Of a stretch of 64,000 nucleotides of DNA, positions 8,289 through 19,376 are shown in pieces. The notes under the pieces were generated by a model. The model did no database searches, was not told the origin of the DNA, and worked only from the letters and a program-made list of their open reading frames with translations. This DNA comes from Maribacter sp. PR1 (GTDB taxonomy: Bacteria; Bacteroidota; Bacteroidia; Flavobacteriales; Flavobacteriaceae). Both the position numbers and the translations under genes were made by a program. The first letter of the stretch is position 1; each line of letters begins with the position of its first letter. Location of the stretch: contig NZ_JAQPCG010000002.1 of assembly GCF_028464145.1 (NCBI RefSeq), positions 124,001 through 188,000 on the forward strand, given 5' to 3'.

Positions 8289-10493
8289 TTGAAAAAATTA
8301 GAACGTAGCTTATCTTTAACCTCCGTAGTTGCGATTAGTATTGGTGGTATGTTGGGCAGCGGTATATTTGTTCTTCCCGGAATAGCGGCGGCAAAAACAG
8401 GCTCTTCTGTTTGGTTGGCCTATCTTTTAGCTGCAATATGTATTTTCCCAGCTGCTTTATCAAAGTCCGAGTTGGCAACGGCAATGCCATCATCAGGAGG
8501 AACCTATGTATATATAGAGCGTGCCTTTGGACCACTTTTTGGGACCATTGCAGGCATAGGTCTATGGTTGTCGCTGTTACTTAAAAGTGCTTTTGCCTTA
8601 GTTGGTTTTGGTGCATACCTAGCTATTCTGGTAAATATAGGAACAGGCCTTACCCAATACGTTGCCCTTATTTTCTTGTTGTTAATACTGTTTTTAAATA
8701 TACTAGGTGTAAAAAAAGTAGGAAAGGTTCAAATTGTAATTGTTTCGATAAGCATTTTAAGCCTTGCATTAATTTTACTTTTTGGACTCCCAAGAACTTC
8801 TGCAGAACTTTTAGACCCTTTTTTGCTAAACGGGAATATGGGTTTATTTTCTACTGTAGCATTTGTATATATTTCTTATGCTGGCGTAACTAAGGTTGCC
8901 GCTATTGCTGGTGAAATCAAGAACCCGAGCGTAAACCTACCAAGAGCCATGATTTTATCACTCTTTATTATGACCACAATTTATGTGGTTGTGGCTTTTG
9001 TATTGGTTGGCAACCTTCCATTAGAAGACTTAAAAACGGATATCAAACCTATTTATACGATTGCTAATCTATTGGGCGGTAGTGTTGTTGGTTATATAGC
9101 GGCAGTTGTGGGGGTGATCACCTTAATTTCTATGGCTAATTCCGGTGTACTTGCGGCTTCGAGGTTTCCCTTTGCCATGGCAAGAGATAAATTGTTGCCA
9201 GATTTTATGTCAAGAATACACTCAAAATATTTAACGCCAGTAGTAACTATTGCCATGACATGTTTTTTTATGGCCCTTGTCATTTTGTTTTTAGATGTGG
9301 AAAAAATCGCAAAATTGGCAAGTGCCTTTATGGTTATGATGTTTATTTTGGTCAATGCTTGTGTTGTTGTTTTAAGGGAAACTTCTGCGCAATGGTACGC
9401 CCCACCTTATAGATCGCCGCTATATCCCTTTGTACAGTTATTTGGAATAGGCAGCGGTATAGCCTTGTTGATATTATTGGGCTTGGGGCCTTTAGTAGCC
9501 ATTGCTGCAATACTGGCAATAGGTTTTTTGATATATTTTTATTTTGGAAAAAACGCTACTAGAACGGGTATATTACGAAAATACGGACACAGACCAGCGT
9601 TATATCTTTTTTACAAAAGAAAGGGAAAAGGACAGATAACGTACAGAAATAACCAGACTGAAGCTTTACAGAATTTAGACGGCAAGTTAGCCTCGGATGC
9701 GGGGGTAGTAGTGCCTTTATTGGGCAATGAAACTTCACCGGAAATGTTGGTGGAAATAGCAGCGGCAATCAATAAAAGAGATAAGATACAGACGGTAAAC
9801 ATTACCGAAGTTCCAAACCAAACATTTTTGGATGCCATGGTAGAGGAAAGCCCTATAATAGCTTCATTGGAGCGACGAATTTCCCAGTTGGCAAAATCAA
9901 AAAATATTACCATAGATTTTGAAGCTGCGGTTACCCATGAAATTTCAGACACTATTCATGAACTAAGCAACCAGACTCATTGTGATTGGTTGGTAATGGG
10001 CTGGAATGGCAGGGCTCATAGTGGTATTTTAGTAAGCAACCCAATAGGTTGGTTATTGACCAACATCAATTCTGATTTTGCATTGTTTAAAGATGTTGGG
10101 GTGAGGCACATTGGCAAGGTGCTTCTAGCTCTGAGACCTGGCCGTAAGGATAAAAACTTTATTGCCGTAGCCGATAGAATTTGTACTTTTTATAACGCTT
10201 CACTAACCTTACTTCACATAGTATCAGAAAACATGTGTGAACAAGATGAGAATGCTATGAGGAACAATTCATTGAATTTGCTGAAAAAAGTACCCACGAA
10301 CAGTTCTGTTTTGATAAGTAGAAGTAATGATTCTATCGGTGCTATTTCCAATGTTTCGGCAGGATACGATTTATTGATTTTAGGAACACCACAAAAAGAC
10401 AATTGGCTTAGCGTTTTATTTGGTACAGGTAAGGATAAATACACCGAGAAATCTGCCTGTTCGGTTTTACGACTTACGATGAAAGACCATTAA
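8289..10493 (+). CDS. APC-family amino acid permease with C-terminal universal stress domains
   Basis: 734 residues. The first about 430 form a 12-helix APC transporter with the family signature SIGGMLGSGIFVLPG near the N-terminus. The last about 280 residues resemble two tandem universal stress protein (UspA) domains (CDWLVMGWNG and YDLLILGTPQ are typical strand-loop elements). The fusion suggests transport that is controlled by nucleotide or stress state. The start is TTG at 8289; no ATG lies in a suitable place upstream, and the signature begins only about 17 residues later. It is followed 66 nt downstream by a cation/proton antiporter on the same strand. Confidence 0.88.
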   Translation: MKKLERSLSLTSVVAISIGGMLGSGIFVLPGIAAAKTGSSVWLAYLLAAICIFPAALSKSELATAMPSSGGTYVYIERAFGPLFGTIAGIGLWLSLLLKSAFALVGFGAYLAILVNIGTGLTQYVALIFLLLILFLNILGVKKVGKVQIVIVSISILSLALILLFGLPRTSAELLDPFLLNGNMGLFSTVAFVYISYAGVTKVAAIAGEIKNPSVNLPRAMILSLFIMTTIYVVVAFVLVGNLPLEDLKTDIKPIYTIANLLGGSVVGYIAAVVGVITLISMANSGVLAASRFPFAMARDKLLPDFMSRIHSKYLTPVVTIAMTCFFMALVILFLDVEKIAKLASAFMVMMFILVNACVVVLRETSAQWYAPPYRSPLYPFVQLFGIGSGIALLILLGLGPLVAIAAILAIGFLIYFYFGKNATRTGILRKYGHRPALYLFYKRKGKGQITYRNNQTEALQNLDGKLASDAGVVVPLLGNETSPEMLVEIAAAINKRDKIQTVNITEVPNQTFLDAMVEESPIIASLERRISQLAKSKNITIDFEAAVTHEISDTIHELSNQTHCDWLVMGWNGRAHSGILVSNPIGWLLTNINSDFALFKDVGVRHIGKVLLALRPGRKDKNFIAVADRICTFYNASLTLLHIVSENMCEQDENAMRNNSLNLLKKVPTNSSVLISRSNDSIGAISNVSAGYDLLILGTPQKDNWLSVLFGTGKDKYTEKSACSVLRLTMKDH

Positions 10494-10559
10494 ATTTGAT
10501 TTAAGGCCTATTGTTATAAAGTTTGACTAAAGTCTTATTTTTAACAAAAAAACAAAATA

Positions 10560-12416
10560 ATGCTAGAACTAGCAGGTATTATTATCCTTGGAATTATAGC
10601 ACAATGGGTTGCTTGGCGTTTAAAACTGCCCGCAATATTGCCATTAATTCTAATTGGTTTGTTGGTTGGTCCCTTCTCTACTTTATATACTGAGGATGGT
10701 TCAAAGTTAATAGAACCTGTATGGAACGGGGAAAAGGGTTTATTTCCGGGAGAAGGGCTTTATTATTTTGTTTCGCTTGCCATAAGTATTATTTTGTTCG
10801 AAGGAGGGCTTACATTAAAACGTTCTGAGATAAGAAATGTTGGCCCGGTAATTACCAAACTCATTACATTAGGCAGTATAGTTACTTTTTTTGCCGCTGC
10901 AGTTGCCGCTTATTTTATTTTCGGACTTTCATGGCAAGTATCCTTTTTATTTTCTTCTTTAATTATTGTAACAGGACCAACGGTAATTACACCTATCCTA
11001 AGAAATATTCCTTTGAAAAAAGACCTATCCGCTGTTCTCAAATGGGAGGGAATTCTTATTGATCCAATTGGTGCATTGGCCGCCGTATTGGTTTTTGAGT
11101 TTATAAGTGTTGGCGAAGGGCAGGCGTACACACAGACCGCGCTTATAGAATTTGGAAAAATATTACTTTTTGGATTTACCTTTGGGTTTACCTTTGCCCA
11201 TGCATTGGCCTTTGCAATAAAAAAGAACTTTATCCCCCATTATCTCTTAAACGTTGTTTCACTTTCAGTCGTGTTGTTGGTTTTCGTGGAGTCCGATCTT
11301 TTTGCCCATGAATCCGGATTATTGGCTGTTGTAGTTATGGGCATGGTATTGGGCAACATAGACCTACCCAATATTAAGGAACTTCTATATTTTAAAGAAT
11401 CCCTGAGTATCTTATTGATTTCGATTCTTTTCATAATACTTGCAGCGAATATTGATATGGCAGATCTACAGCTTATATATAACTGGAAAACCGTTGCACT
11501 TTTTGGATCAATAATATTAATAATAAGGCCATTAGGTGTCTTTTTAAGTTCCATGGGCTCTAACCTAAAACTAAATGAAAAACTATTTATTAGTTGGGTA
11601 GGTCCCAGGGGGATAGTGGCTGCCGGTATTGCCTCACTTTTTGGTTCAAAATTGATTTCAAGGGGAGAACCTGGAGCGGAATATATAACCCCTTTGGTTT
11701 TTATGATTGTTCTGGGAACGGTTTTACTGAATGCCACGACAGCTAGGCTTTTTGCTAAAACGGTCGGTGTCTTTCTAAAAAAGTCGGAAGGCATTCTTAT
11801 TTTAGGCGCTTCAAAGGTATCTAGACTAATCGGCGAATATCTACACAAGAATAATAGACATGTAGTTTTAATCGACAATAACCAAACCAATATAAACAAA
11901 GCAAAGAATATTGGATTGGAAGCCTTTGTTGCCAATATTTATTCTGACTCCCTAATAGATAATATAGAACTAAACGATATCGGTTATTTAATGGCTTTAA
12001 CGGGTAACTCGGATATTAACAAGTACGCTATTTCAAAGTTTGAAAAGCAATTTGGCGAAAACGGTTCATTTAGACTTGTAGATGCCGAAGAGATGAACGA
12101 CCCTGAAAACAATCCCAAAGTTGGCCTATTTTCCCATACGGACGATTTTATCAAACTAACAGAAACAGCCAGAAAAAATCCGGTAATCCGTGAGATAAAA
12201 CTAAAAGACACCGAACATTATGAGGGCCTCATAGAAATTACCAAAGCGGACACGGATGTTATCCCTCTATTTCTTAAAATGCCTGATGGTGAAATCAAAA
12301 TAATTTCTGCATTCAGCAAGGATTTCACGGATATACAAGAAAATTCTAAATTGGTATATTTGGGTAAAGCCCTACCTATAGACGAAGAGTCGCGAAGTAA
12401 AGAAATTAAAGCTTAA
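10560..12416 (+). CDS. CPA1-type Na+(K+)/H+ antiporter with TrkA-N domain
   Basis: 618 residues. The first about 385 form a 12-13 helix Na+/H+ exchanger domain; characteristic segments are ILFEGGLTL and the ion-site region TGPTVITPILR, with SWVGPRGIVAAGIASLF further on. A Rossmann-like TrkA-N domain follows (ILILGASKVSRLIGEYL, about 415-520). The C-terminal about 80 residues look like a TrkA-C-type regulator. It exchanges monovalent cations for protons across the inner membrane and is probably gated by nucleotide. It appears to be in an operon with the preceding permease. Confidence 0.9.
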   Translation: MLELAGIIILGIIAQWVAWRLKLPAILPLILIGLLVGPFSTLYTEDGSKLIEPVWNGEKGLFPGEGLYYFVSLAISIILFEGGLTLKRSEIRNVGPVITKLITLGSIVTFFAAAVAAYFIFGLSWQVSFLFSSLIIVTGPTVITPILRNIPLKKDLSAVLKWEGILIDPIGALAAVLVFEFISVGEGQAYTQTALIEFGKILLFGFTFGFTFAHALAFAIKKNFIPHYLLNVVSLSVVLLVFVESDLFAHESGLLAVVVMGMVLGNIDLPNIKELLYFKESLSILLISILFIILAANIDMADLQLIYNWKTVALFGSIILIIRPLGVFLSSMGSNLKLNEKLFISWVGPRGIVAAGIASLFGSKLISRGEPGAEYITPLVFMIVLGTVLLNATTARLFAKTVGVFLKKSEGILILGASKVSRLIGEYLHKNNRHVVLIDNNQTNINKAKNIGLEAFVANIYSDSLIDNIELNDIGYLMALTGNSDINKYAISKFEKQFGENGSFRLVDAEEMNDPENNPKVGLFSHTDDFIKLTETARKNPVIREIKLKDTEHYEGLIEITKADTDVIPLFLKMPDGEIKIISAFSKDFTDIQENSKLVYLGKALPIDEESRSKEIKA

Positions 12417-12449
12417 AAGGTTTTTTACTGTTACGATTTTACGCAGCAA

Positions 12450-14246
12450 TTAGTCATTCAATTTGAGTACCGCCATAAAAGCCTGTTGTGGAATTTCAAC
12501 ATTGCCTACTTGGCGCATTCGCTTTTTACCTTTTTTCTGTTTTTCCAATAACTTACGCTTCCTGGATATATCACCCCCATAACATTTGGCGGTAACATCT
12601 TTTCTAAGGGCCTTGATTGTTTCCCTTGAAATGATCTTGGATCCTATAGCGGCCTGGATAGGAATATCAAACTGCTGTCTTGGTATTAGCTCCTTTAATT
12701 TTTCGCACATTTTTTTTCCAATATTCGCCGCATTGTCAAAATGTATAAGAGCGGATAAAGCATCCACAGGCTGGGCATTCAACAAGATATCCACTCGCAC
12801 CAATTTCGATGCCCTCATGCCTATAGGCGCATAATCAAAGGAGGCATATCCTTTGGAGACGGTTTTTAGTCGGTCATAAAAATCGAAAACTATTTCTGCT
12901 AGCGGCATATCAAAATTCAATTCTACCCGCTCCGTAGTTAAATAGGTTTGGTTGGTAATCTGACCTCTTTTTTCTATACATAAAGACATAACATTACCCA
13001 CAAAATCTGCCTTAGTAATGATTGTAGCCTTAATATAAGGTTCTTCAACGCGATCTATGGTAGAAGGGTCCGGCAAATCACTAGGATTATTTACGATTAG
13101 GGGCGTATCCGGGTCCTTTCTAGTAAAAGCATGATAACTAACGTTAGGCACGGTAGTAATAACCGTCATATCAAATTCTCGCTCCAAACGTTCCTGGATA
13201 ATTTCCATATGTAGCATTCCCAAAAAACCACACCTAAAACCAAAGCCTAGGGCAGCACTACTCTCAGGGGCAAACACTAGTGAGGCGTCATTTAGCTGTA
13301 ATTTTTCCATGGAAGACCTCAATTCTTCAAAGTCCTCGGTATCTACCGGATAAATTCCGGCAAAAACCATAGGTTTAACGTCCTCGAAACCTCCAATAGG
13401 ATTTTTAGTGGGCTCGTTGGCATCGGTAATCGTATCCCCTACTTTTACTTCCCTTGCATCTTTTATTCCTGTAATCAAATAACCTACATCGCCAGTACTA
13501 ATAGCTTGTTTAGGGTGTTGGGTAAGTTTTAATGTACCTATCTCATCGGCAAAATAACTCTTCCCCGTTGCTACAAATTTTATTTTTTGATTTTTTTTGA
13601 TGGCGCCATTAACTACTCTAAAGTAGGTTTCTACACCTCGAAACGGATTATAGACGGAATCAAAAACCAATGCCTGTAGAGGCTCATCTAAGTTACCTTT
13701 TGGTGGAGGTATACGCTCAATAATGGCACTTAATATCTCTTCTATGCCAATTCCGGTTTTTGCACTAGCCGGTATTACCTCTTCAGGTTTGCAACCCAAT
13801 AAATCAACGATATCGTCCGTAACTTCTTCCGGGTTGGCACTTGGTAGGTCTACCTTATTGAGAACTGGAATAATTTCCAAATCATTTTCCAAAGCTAAAT
13901 ATAGGTTGGAGATAGTCTGTGCTTGAATGCTTTGTGCGGCATCCACTACTAAAAGCGCACCTTCACAGGCCGCTATAGATCGGGATACTTCATAGGAAAA
14001 ATCAACGTGCCCAGGAGTGTCGATCAGATTTAGGATATACTTTTCACCCTTGTAGGTATAATCCATCTGAATGGCATGGCTTTTAATTGTAATACCGCGT
14101 TCTCGCTCCAAGTCCATGCTATCCAACAGCTGTTCCTTTTTTTCTCTTTCCGTAACGGAGCCGGTAAAATCCAAAAGCCTGTCGGCCAAAGTACTTTTAC
14201 CATGGTCAATATGGGCAATAATGCAAAAATTTCGAATGTTTTTCAT
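12450..14246 (-). CDS. lepA: Elongation factor 4 (back-translocating ribosomal GTPase)
   Basis: 598 residues, full family length. GTPase motifs are visible: [13 protein letters not shown] (P-loop), DTPGHVDF (G3) and NKVDLP (G4). The LepA-specific C-terminal domain is present, with [13 protein letters not shown] and, further on, [18 protein letters not shown] and [17 protein letters not shown]. It remodels stalled ribosomes under ionic stress. The ATG at 14246 is the standard start ([17 protein letters not shown]). It stands alone and converges with the antiporter gene. Confidence 0.97.
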   Translation of the reverse strand: MKNIRNFCIIAHIDHGKSTLADRLLDFTGSVTEREKKEQLLDSMDLERERGITIKSHAIQMDYTYKGEKYILNLIDTPGHVDFSYEVSRSIAACEGALLVVDAAQSIQAQTISNLYLALENDLEIIPVLNKVDLPSANPEEVTDDIVDLLGCKPEEVIPASAKTGIGIEEILSAIIERIPPPKGNLDEPLQALVFDSVYNPFRGVETYFRVVNGAIKKNQKIKFVATGKSYFADEIGTLKLTQHPKQAISTGDVGYLITGIKDAREVKVGDTITDANEPTKNPIGGFEDVKPMVFAGIYPVDTEDFEELRSSMEKLQLNDASLVFAPESSAALGFGFRCGFLGMLHMEIIQERLEREFDMTVITTVPNVSYHAFTRKDPDTPLIVNNPSDLPDPSTIDRVEEPYIKATIITKADFVGNVMSLCIEKRGQITNQTYLTTERVELNFDMPLAEIVFDFYDRLKTVSKGYASFDYAPIGMRASKLVRVDILLNAQPVDALSALIHFDNAANIGKKMCEKLKELIPRQQFDIPIQAAIGSKIISRETIKALRKDVTAKCYGGDISRKRKLLEKQKKGKKRMRQVGNVEIPQQAFMAVLKLND

Positions 14247-14452
14247 AGCAATATTTGAAAAATAGGGCGAATTAAAACTTTCTATAGTACTAGTTTTAAA
14301 AGCAATTGCAAATATAATCTAATTTAAACGCACATTTTAAATAGGTGGGGTTAAATAAAACTCGAGATTTTAAGTGCTATAAAAAGACCTTTGGGCCTTT
14401 AGTGAAAAATGCCGTAATAATTGTTAGATTTGATGTTCAACCCAGACCTAAA

Positions 14453-16861
14453 GTGAAACCAATACTGCTATTTATCGTAGCCGCACTTATATGTACACCA
14501 GTTGCGTTTTCCCAGTCTTTCCAACTTTCCGGCAAGGTAAAGGACGATGTTGGCGAACCAATTCCATTTGCTTCGGTTTTTTTATTGCAGGCCAAGGACT
14601 CCTCTATGGTCAAAGGGACTTCTGCAGATGAGTTTGGAGCCTTTTTAGTAGAAAACATTACCCCGGGGATTTATTTTTTGAAAGCATCTTATATAGGACA
14701 AACTTCGGGAGCTCTTCCTCTTGATATACGTTCAGATACTAAAATTGGGGCGCTTATAATCCCCCAACAGGCGGAGGAATTGGATGAGGTTATCGTGGTA
14801 TCTGGCAGGCCGAAGGTAGAACGAAAGGTGGACAGAATAGTTTTTAACGTTGAAAATACAGTACTTTCCCAAAGTTCTTCCTGGGACATACTAAGGCAGA
14901 CGCCAGGGGTTATTACCATGCAGGACGAGCTTCAGATTCGAAATCAGCCTGCCGTGGTTTATATTAATGACCGTAAGGTTCAGCTATCCCCGGCAGAGGT
15001 GAGAAGCCTTTTGGAAAATTACCAAGGGCAAAACATTAAATCCATTGAGGTTATCAACAACCCACCGGCAAAATATGATGCCGAAGGAGGAGCGGTTTTG
15101 AATATAGTTACTAACAAGAATATTTCTTTGGGTTACAAAGGAAATATCAACACAAATTATACACAGGGCATATTCCCAAAATTCAATTTTGGCACATCTC
15201 ATTTTTATAAAACAAAAAAATTAAATGTTAATGCGAGTTATTCGTACGCCCCAAGGAAAGATTTTAGAGACGTTAAAAATGAAACAAATTTCATAAATAA
15301 TACAGGAGTTTTTTCCAGATGGGATACCGATTTTGATAGAACCAATAGGTTTAAAACGCATAATGGAGGGCTTACGGTAGATTACGCTTTTAATGACCGA
15401 AATGAAATCAACCTAACATCCAATATGCAAATTTCGCCAGAACGGGAGTATAATAATTTTCAACAAACCCTTATTACCAATGCGGCCGGAGCTTTGGACT
15501 CCACATTGACCACCGAAAGTTTTTTGGACGAGACAAAAAATAATATTTCCGGAGATTTAACCTTTAAACACCGATTCAAGAAAAGCGGTGCCATTTCTTT
15601 CAATGGGCATTATACCAATTTTGATCTAACAAGAACACAACGCGCCAGCTCCAATTATACTTTGCCCTTTAGTAGCTTTATTCGTAACTATAGCTTTTTT
15701 ACCGATGCCAAGCAGGATATAGAAATTATTACCGCTCAGGTAGACTATAACGGTCTATTGGGGACGGTTGGGCTTGAGACCGGGTTAAAGACCTCCCTGA
15801 TCAATTCACAAAGCCAATTGTCATTTTTTACAGAAAATAACGGTCAGGTATTTGTACCCGAGCTATCGGATAATTACTTGTACGATGAGAACGTATATGC
15901 GGCCTATATTAGCGCTTCAAAGGATTGGGAAAAATGGAGCCTAAAAGCGGGAATAAGGGCGGAACACACCCTTAGCTCCGGAAACTCCCTTGCCCTTGCC
16001 CAAGTAAACAACCTTGAGTATTTTGAGCTTTTTCCTTCTGTATATTTATTACACAACATAAATGAGAACCATAGCTTGTCTTTGGATTACTCCAGGAAAC
16101 TGGAAAGACCTAGATATGAGGACTTAAACCCGTTCAGGACATTTATAAATGAGAATATCTTTTATGAAGGCAACCCTAATCTTGTTCCTAATTTCAGCAA
16201 TAATTTCAATCTTAATTATACCCTTAACCAAGAATATTTCTTTGATTTTTACTACCGGGACAATGGTAATTATATTTCTACTTTGTCTTTTCAGGACAAT
16301 GAAAATCAGGTTTTACGGGATGTGACCCAGAACGTCCTAGAAAGCACCTCCTATGGCTTTGATTTTAACTATGGTAAATCCGTGAGTAACAATTGGTATC
16401 TCTACAGCTATATTTCCATATTTCATGAGGATGAGACCTTCTTGGCTTTGGAGAGCGATGCTTTTTCGGCAAAAAATGAGGTTAATGGCTTTTATTTAGA
16501 CCTTACCAATTATTTAACGCTCTCCAAGGACGGTACTTTTAAAGGGGAATTGGGGTTAGTCTATTTATCTGGTTTTTTGTCCGGTTCCTATAAAATGTCC
16601 GAAACGACCAACCTAACCTTCGGGCTCCAGAAATCTTTTTGGAACAGAAGGGCAGAACTAAGCCTTAACTTCAACGATATTTTGGGCAAAGCAAACCCTA
16701 GGTACGCTTCAAGATATTTAAATCAGGACAACGCCTATCTTGCGATTCCGGAAACTCAAAACTTTAGACTTTCCTTCACCTATAACTTTGGGAACTTTAG
16801 GCTTGAGGACAATGAGCGACAAATTGAAAAATCGGAAAGAGACCGTATCGGTTCCGAATAA
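14453..16861 (+). CDS. Outer-membrane beta-barrel (TonB-receptor-like, OMP_b-brl_3) protein
   Basis: About 802 residues if translation begins at the GTG at 14453, which directly opens a signal peptide (KPILLFIVAALICTPVAFSQ). The frame is open to another GTG at 14345, but that would put 36 charged residues before the signal. Order: signal, carboxypeptidase-D regulatory-like domain (FQLSGKVKDD...), plug domain (WDILRQTPGVITM... EVINNPPAKYDAEGG), and a barrel ending in FRLSFTYNFG. The substrate is unknown; this family often handles peptides or glycans. It is a tandem paralogue of the next gene. Confidence 0.85.
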   Translation: MKPILLFIVAALICTPVAFSQSFQLSGKVKDDVGEPIPFASVFLLQAKDSSMVKGTSADEFGAFLVENITPGIYFLKASYIGQTSGALPLDIRSDTKIGALIIPQQAEELDEVIVVSGRPKVERKVDRIVFNVENTVLSQSSSWDILRQTPGVITMQDELQIRNQPAVVYINDRKVQLSPAEVRSLLENYQGQNIKSIEVINNPPAKYDAEGGAVLNIVTNKNISLGYKGNINTNYTQGIFPKFNFGTSHFYKTKKLNVNASYSYAPRKDFRDVKNETNFINNTGVFSRWDTDFDRTNRFKTHNGGLTVDYAFNDRNEINLTSNMQISPEREYNNFQQTLITNAAGALDSTLTTESFLDETKNNISGDLTFKHRFKKSGAISFNGHYTNFDLTRTQRASSNYTLPFSSFIRNYSFFTDAKQDIEIITAQVDYNGLLGTVGLETGLKTSLINSQSQLSFFTENNGQVFVPELSDNYLYDENVYAAYISASKDWEKWSLKAGIRAEHTLSSGNSLALAQVNNLEYFELFPSVYLLHNINENHSLSLDYSRKLERPRYEDLNPFRTFINENIFYEGNPNLVPNFSNNFNLNYTLNQEYFFDFYYRDNGNYISTLSFQDNENQVLRDVTQNVLESTSYGFDFNYGKSVSNNWYLYSYISIFHEDETFLALESDAFSAKNEVNGFYLDLTNYLTLSKDGTFKGELGLVYLSGFLSGSYKMSETTNLTFGLQKSFWNRRAELSLNFNDILGKANPRYASRYLNQDNAYLAIPETQNFRLSFTYNFGNFRLEDNERQIEKSERDRIGSE

Positions 16862-16963
16862 GCAAATAATTCTACCCCTTTATTAGAATTCCTACAAACA
16901 TTTTACACTGTAAGATATTTCCGAACAACTTTGTTTATATTCGCTCACGACTACCATTTACCA

Positions 16964-19372
16964 ATGAACAACGCATTAAGTACGCTTATCTTCTTTTTAC
17001 TACTGACCACTATTACTTTGGCCCAAGATTTCGAGGTTTCGGGAAGGGTAAAAGACCAAAACAACCTGCCTCTCGTTTTTGCCAATGTTTTACTTAAAAA
17101 CAAGGACTCCGTTCTATTGAAAGGATCAGCAACCGATGAAGAAGGGTTGTTCAAGATTGAAAACATAAAGGCGGGAACATACTTATTGTCGGCCAGCTAT
17201 TTGGACAATTTAAGCGAAACACTGGTTTTAACGGTCACTTCGGATGTTTCTTTGGACGATTTGATTATTGAACAAGCGGAGATGGAATTGGATGAGGTCG
17301 AAGTCACATTTAAAAAACCTACTATTGAACAAAAGGCGGACCGATTGGTTTTTAACGTGGTAAACACCTCACTGGCCCAAGGCAATATTTGGGATATTCT
17401 TAAACAGACGCCAGGGGTTATTATCATTAATGATAAAATAAACATAAAAGGCAGTTCCAACATTGGGGTAATGATCAATGGAAAATTGGTGAACATTCCA
17501 CAATCAGATATCGTGAATCTTTTATCCGGAAGTTCGGGAAACAATGTAGAATCTGTAGAAGTCATCTTAAACCCTCCGGCAAAATATAGCGCTGAAGGCG
17601 GGCTTCTACTAAATATCAAAATGAAAAAAAACCTGATAGCCGGGTATAATGGTTCCATTTACAATAGATATACACAAGCAGTGTTTCCTAAACATATGAT
17701 TGGCACGGATCACTTTTTCAAGGGAAAGAAAACGGATTTTACCCTAACCTACAGTTTTAGGCAAAACAAGAATTTGAACCGATTTACGGACGTTACCAAT
17801 TTTTTTGACACGAGTAATACGGTCGATGAGGTCTGGACGACCGAGCAAAAGACCATAAATAGGAGTAAGCAGCATAATATCAGTGGTTTTTTTGACTATC
17901 AAATCAACGATAAGAATAGCCTGAGCTTTTCTACCATCAATTCTTTTTCGGTCCCCGCGAACAGGTTTATCACATCGGAAACTTTAATTGAGGACACGGC
18001 TGGAAATCTGGATTCGAGTTTCTATACAACCAACAATTCGGATTACGATGTTTTTAATACGGCATACTACTTGGATTGGACCCATCGATTTAAAAAGAAG
18101 GGAGAAAATATCACCTTGGCAAGCAATTATACCTATTATGACTACGATAGGGGACAGGACTTGAACACGGATTTTTTTGATACCGATGGTGAAGTAACGG
18201 GAGAAAACGATTTCACAACACATTCTGGCCAAAAAACATCGCTTTATAGTGCTCAGGTGGATTACACCAACCCTATTAAAGAAAACTCCACACTGGAAAC
18301 AGGCCTACGCTATTCTGGTATTAGCTCTGAATCCACCATAACCCAAGAGGGTTTCGACAGAACACAACCAGGAATTAATCCGACCGAGGCCGGGGTGTTC
18401 GACTACAAAGAAAAAATTATGGCCGGTTATGTTAGCTTAAACAATAGTTGGAAGGATTGGCAATTAAATATGGGGCTACGTTCAGAGTACACCAAAACGG
18501 AAGGCGACTTGGATACTTCTGTCAACCCTGTGAAAAATTCGTATCTCGAGTTTTTCCCCTCCGTGTCCTTACAACACAAATTGAGCGACAAACATAACTT
18601 GGCGTTGCGCTATTATAGAAGGATTACCAGACCCACGTATAGTGACCTTAACCCTTTTCAATATTTTCAGAGCAATAATGCCGTCGTAGAAGGAAATCCC
18701 TACTTGAGACCAGCTACAAGAAACTATGTTTCTGTGGAGTATAATTTTGACCGTTCCTACTCCTTGGAAGTGTATTATTTCCATAAAAAGAATGACTTTT
18801 TTGAGCAAGTGGTTCAGGATAATGAAACGAACCTACTTCGTTTTTTGAGCGTTAATTTGGAATCCAATATTACTTATGGCGCAGAGTTTCGGTGGAATAA
18901 GGGGCTTACAAAATTTTGGGATACGTATTTACTTTTAAGTTATTACTATAAGGAAAACGGATTTACGGATATAGATACCGGGGCCATTTTGGATAATAGT
19001 ATATGGACGAGTAATATACGCTTCAATAATTATTTTACACTTTTGAAGGATCGTTCGCTTTATGCCGATGTATTATTTAGATACTCCGCGCCAACCGTAT
19101 TTGGTAATTCCAATAGAGAATCTACCAGTCAACTAACGCTGTCCTTTAGCAAAAGCATTTTAAAAAGAAGGGCATCCATCTCTTTTTCGATCGAAGATGT
19201 GTTTAATGATGGAAATTACTTTTCGACGAGGGATTACCTGAATCAGGACAACAGCTCTTTTTCCAGGCGCGAAACACGTTTATTTTTTGTTGGATTCCGA
19301 TACAAATTCGGGAACAATAGAATTCGGGACAACAAAAAACAAAAAAGTACGGATGAAGGGGAAAGGATTTAA
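16964..19372 (+). CDS. Outer-membrane beta-barrel (TonB-receptor-like, OMP_b-brl_3) protein, tandem paralogue
   Basis: About 802 residues from the ATG at 16964, which begins the signal peptide NNALSTLIFFLLLTTITLAQ. The open frame reaches back to a TTG at 16931, but that adds only non-signal residues. The plan matches the preceding protein: a CarboxypepD-like domain (FEVSGRVKDQN), a plug with WDILKQTPGVIII and EVILNPPAKYSAEGG, and a barrel ending in FVGFRYKFG. The two genes are separated by about 100 nt and look like an old tandem duplication with different substrate specificity. Its stop lies 4 nt from the stop of the convergent small membrane protein. Confidence 0.87.
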   Translation: MNNALSTLIFFLLLTTITLAQDFEVSGRVKDQNNLPLVFANVLLKNKDSVLLKGSATDEEGLFKIENIKAGTYLLSASYLDNLSETLVLTVTSDVSLDDLIIEQAEMELDEVEVTFKKPTIEQKADRLVFNVVNTSLAQGNIWDILKQTPGVIIINDKINIKGSSNIGVMINGKLVNIPQSDIVNLLSGSSGNNVESVEVILNPPAKYSAEGGLLLNIKMKKNLIAGYNGSIYNRYTQAVFPKHMIGTDHFFKGKKTDFTLTYSFRQNKNLNRFTDVTNFFDTSNTVDEVWTTEQKTINRSKQHNISGFFDYQINDKNSLSFSTINSFSVPANRFITSETLIEDTAGNLDSSFYTTNNSDYDVFNTAYYLDWTHRFKKKGENITLASNYTYYDYDRGQDLNTDFFDTDGEVTGENDFTTHSGQKTSLYSAQVDYTNPIKENSTLETGLRYSGISSESTITQEGFDRTQPGINPTEAGVFDYKEKIMAGYVSLNNSWKDWQLNMGLRSEYTKTEGDLDTSVNPVKNSYLEFFPSVSLQHKLSDKHNLALRYYRRITRPTYSDLNPFQYFQSNNAVVEGNPYLRPATRNYVSVEYNFDRSYSLEVYYFHKKNDFFEQVVQDNETNLLRFLSVNLESNITYGAEFRWNKGLTKFWDTYLLLSYYYKENGFTDIDTGAILDNSIWTSNIRFNNYFTLLKDRSLYADVLFRYSAPTVFGNSNRESTSQLTLSFSKSILKRRASISFSIEDVFNDGNYFSTRDYLNQDNSSFSRRETRLFFVGFRYKFGNNRIRDNKKQKSTDEGERI

Positions 19373-19376
19373 TTTT

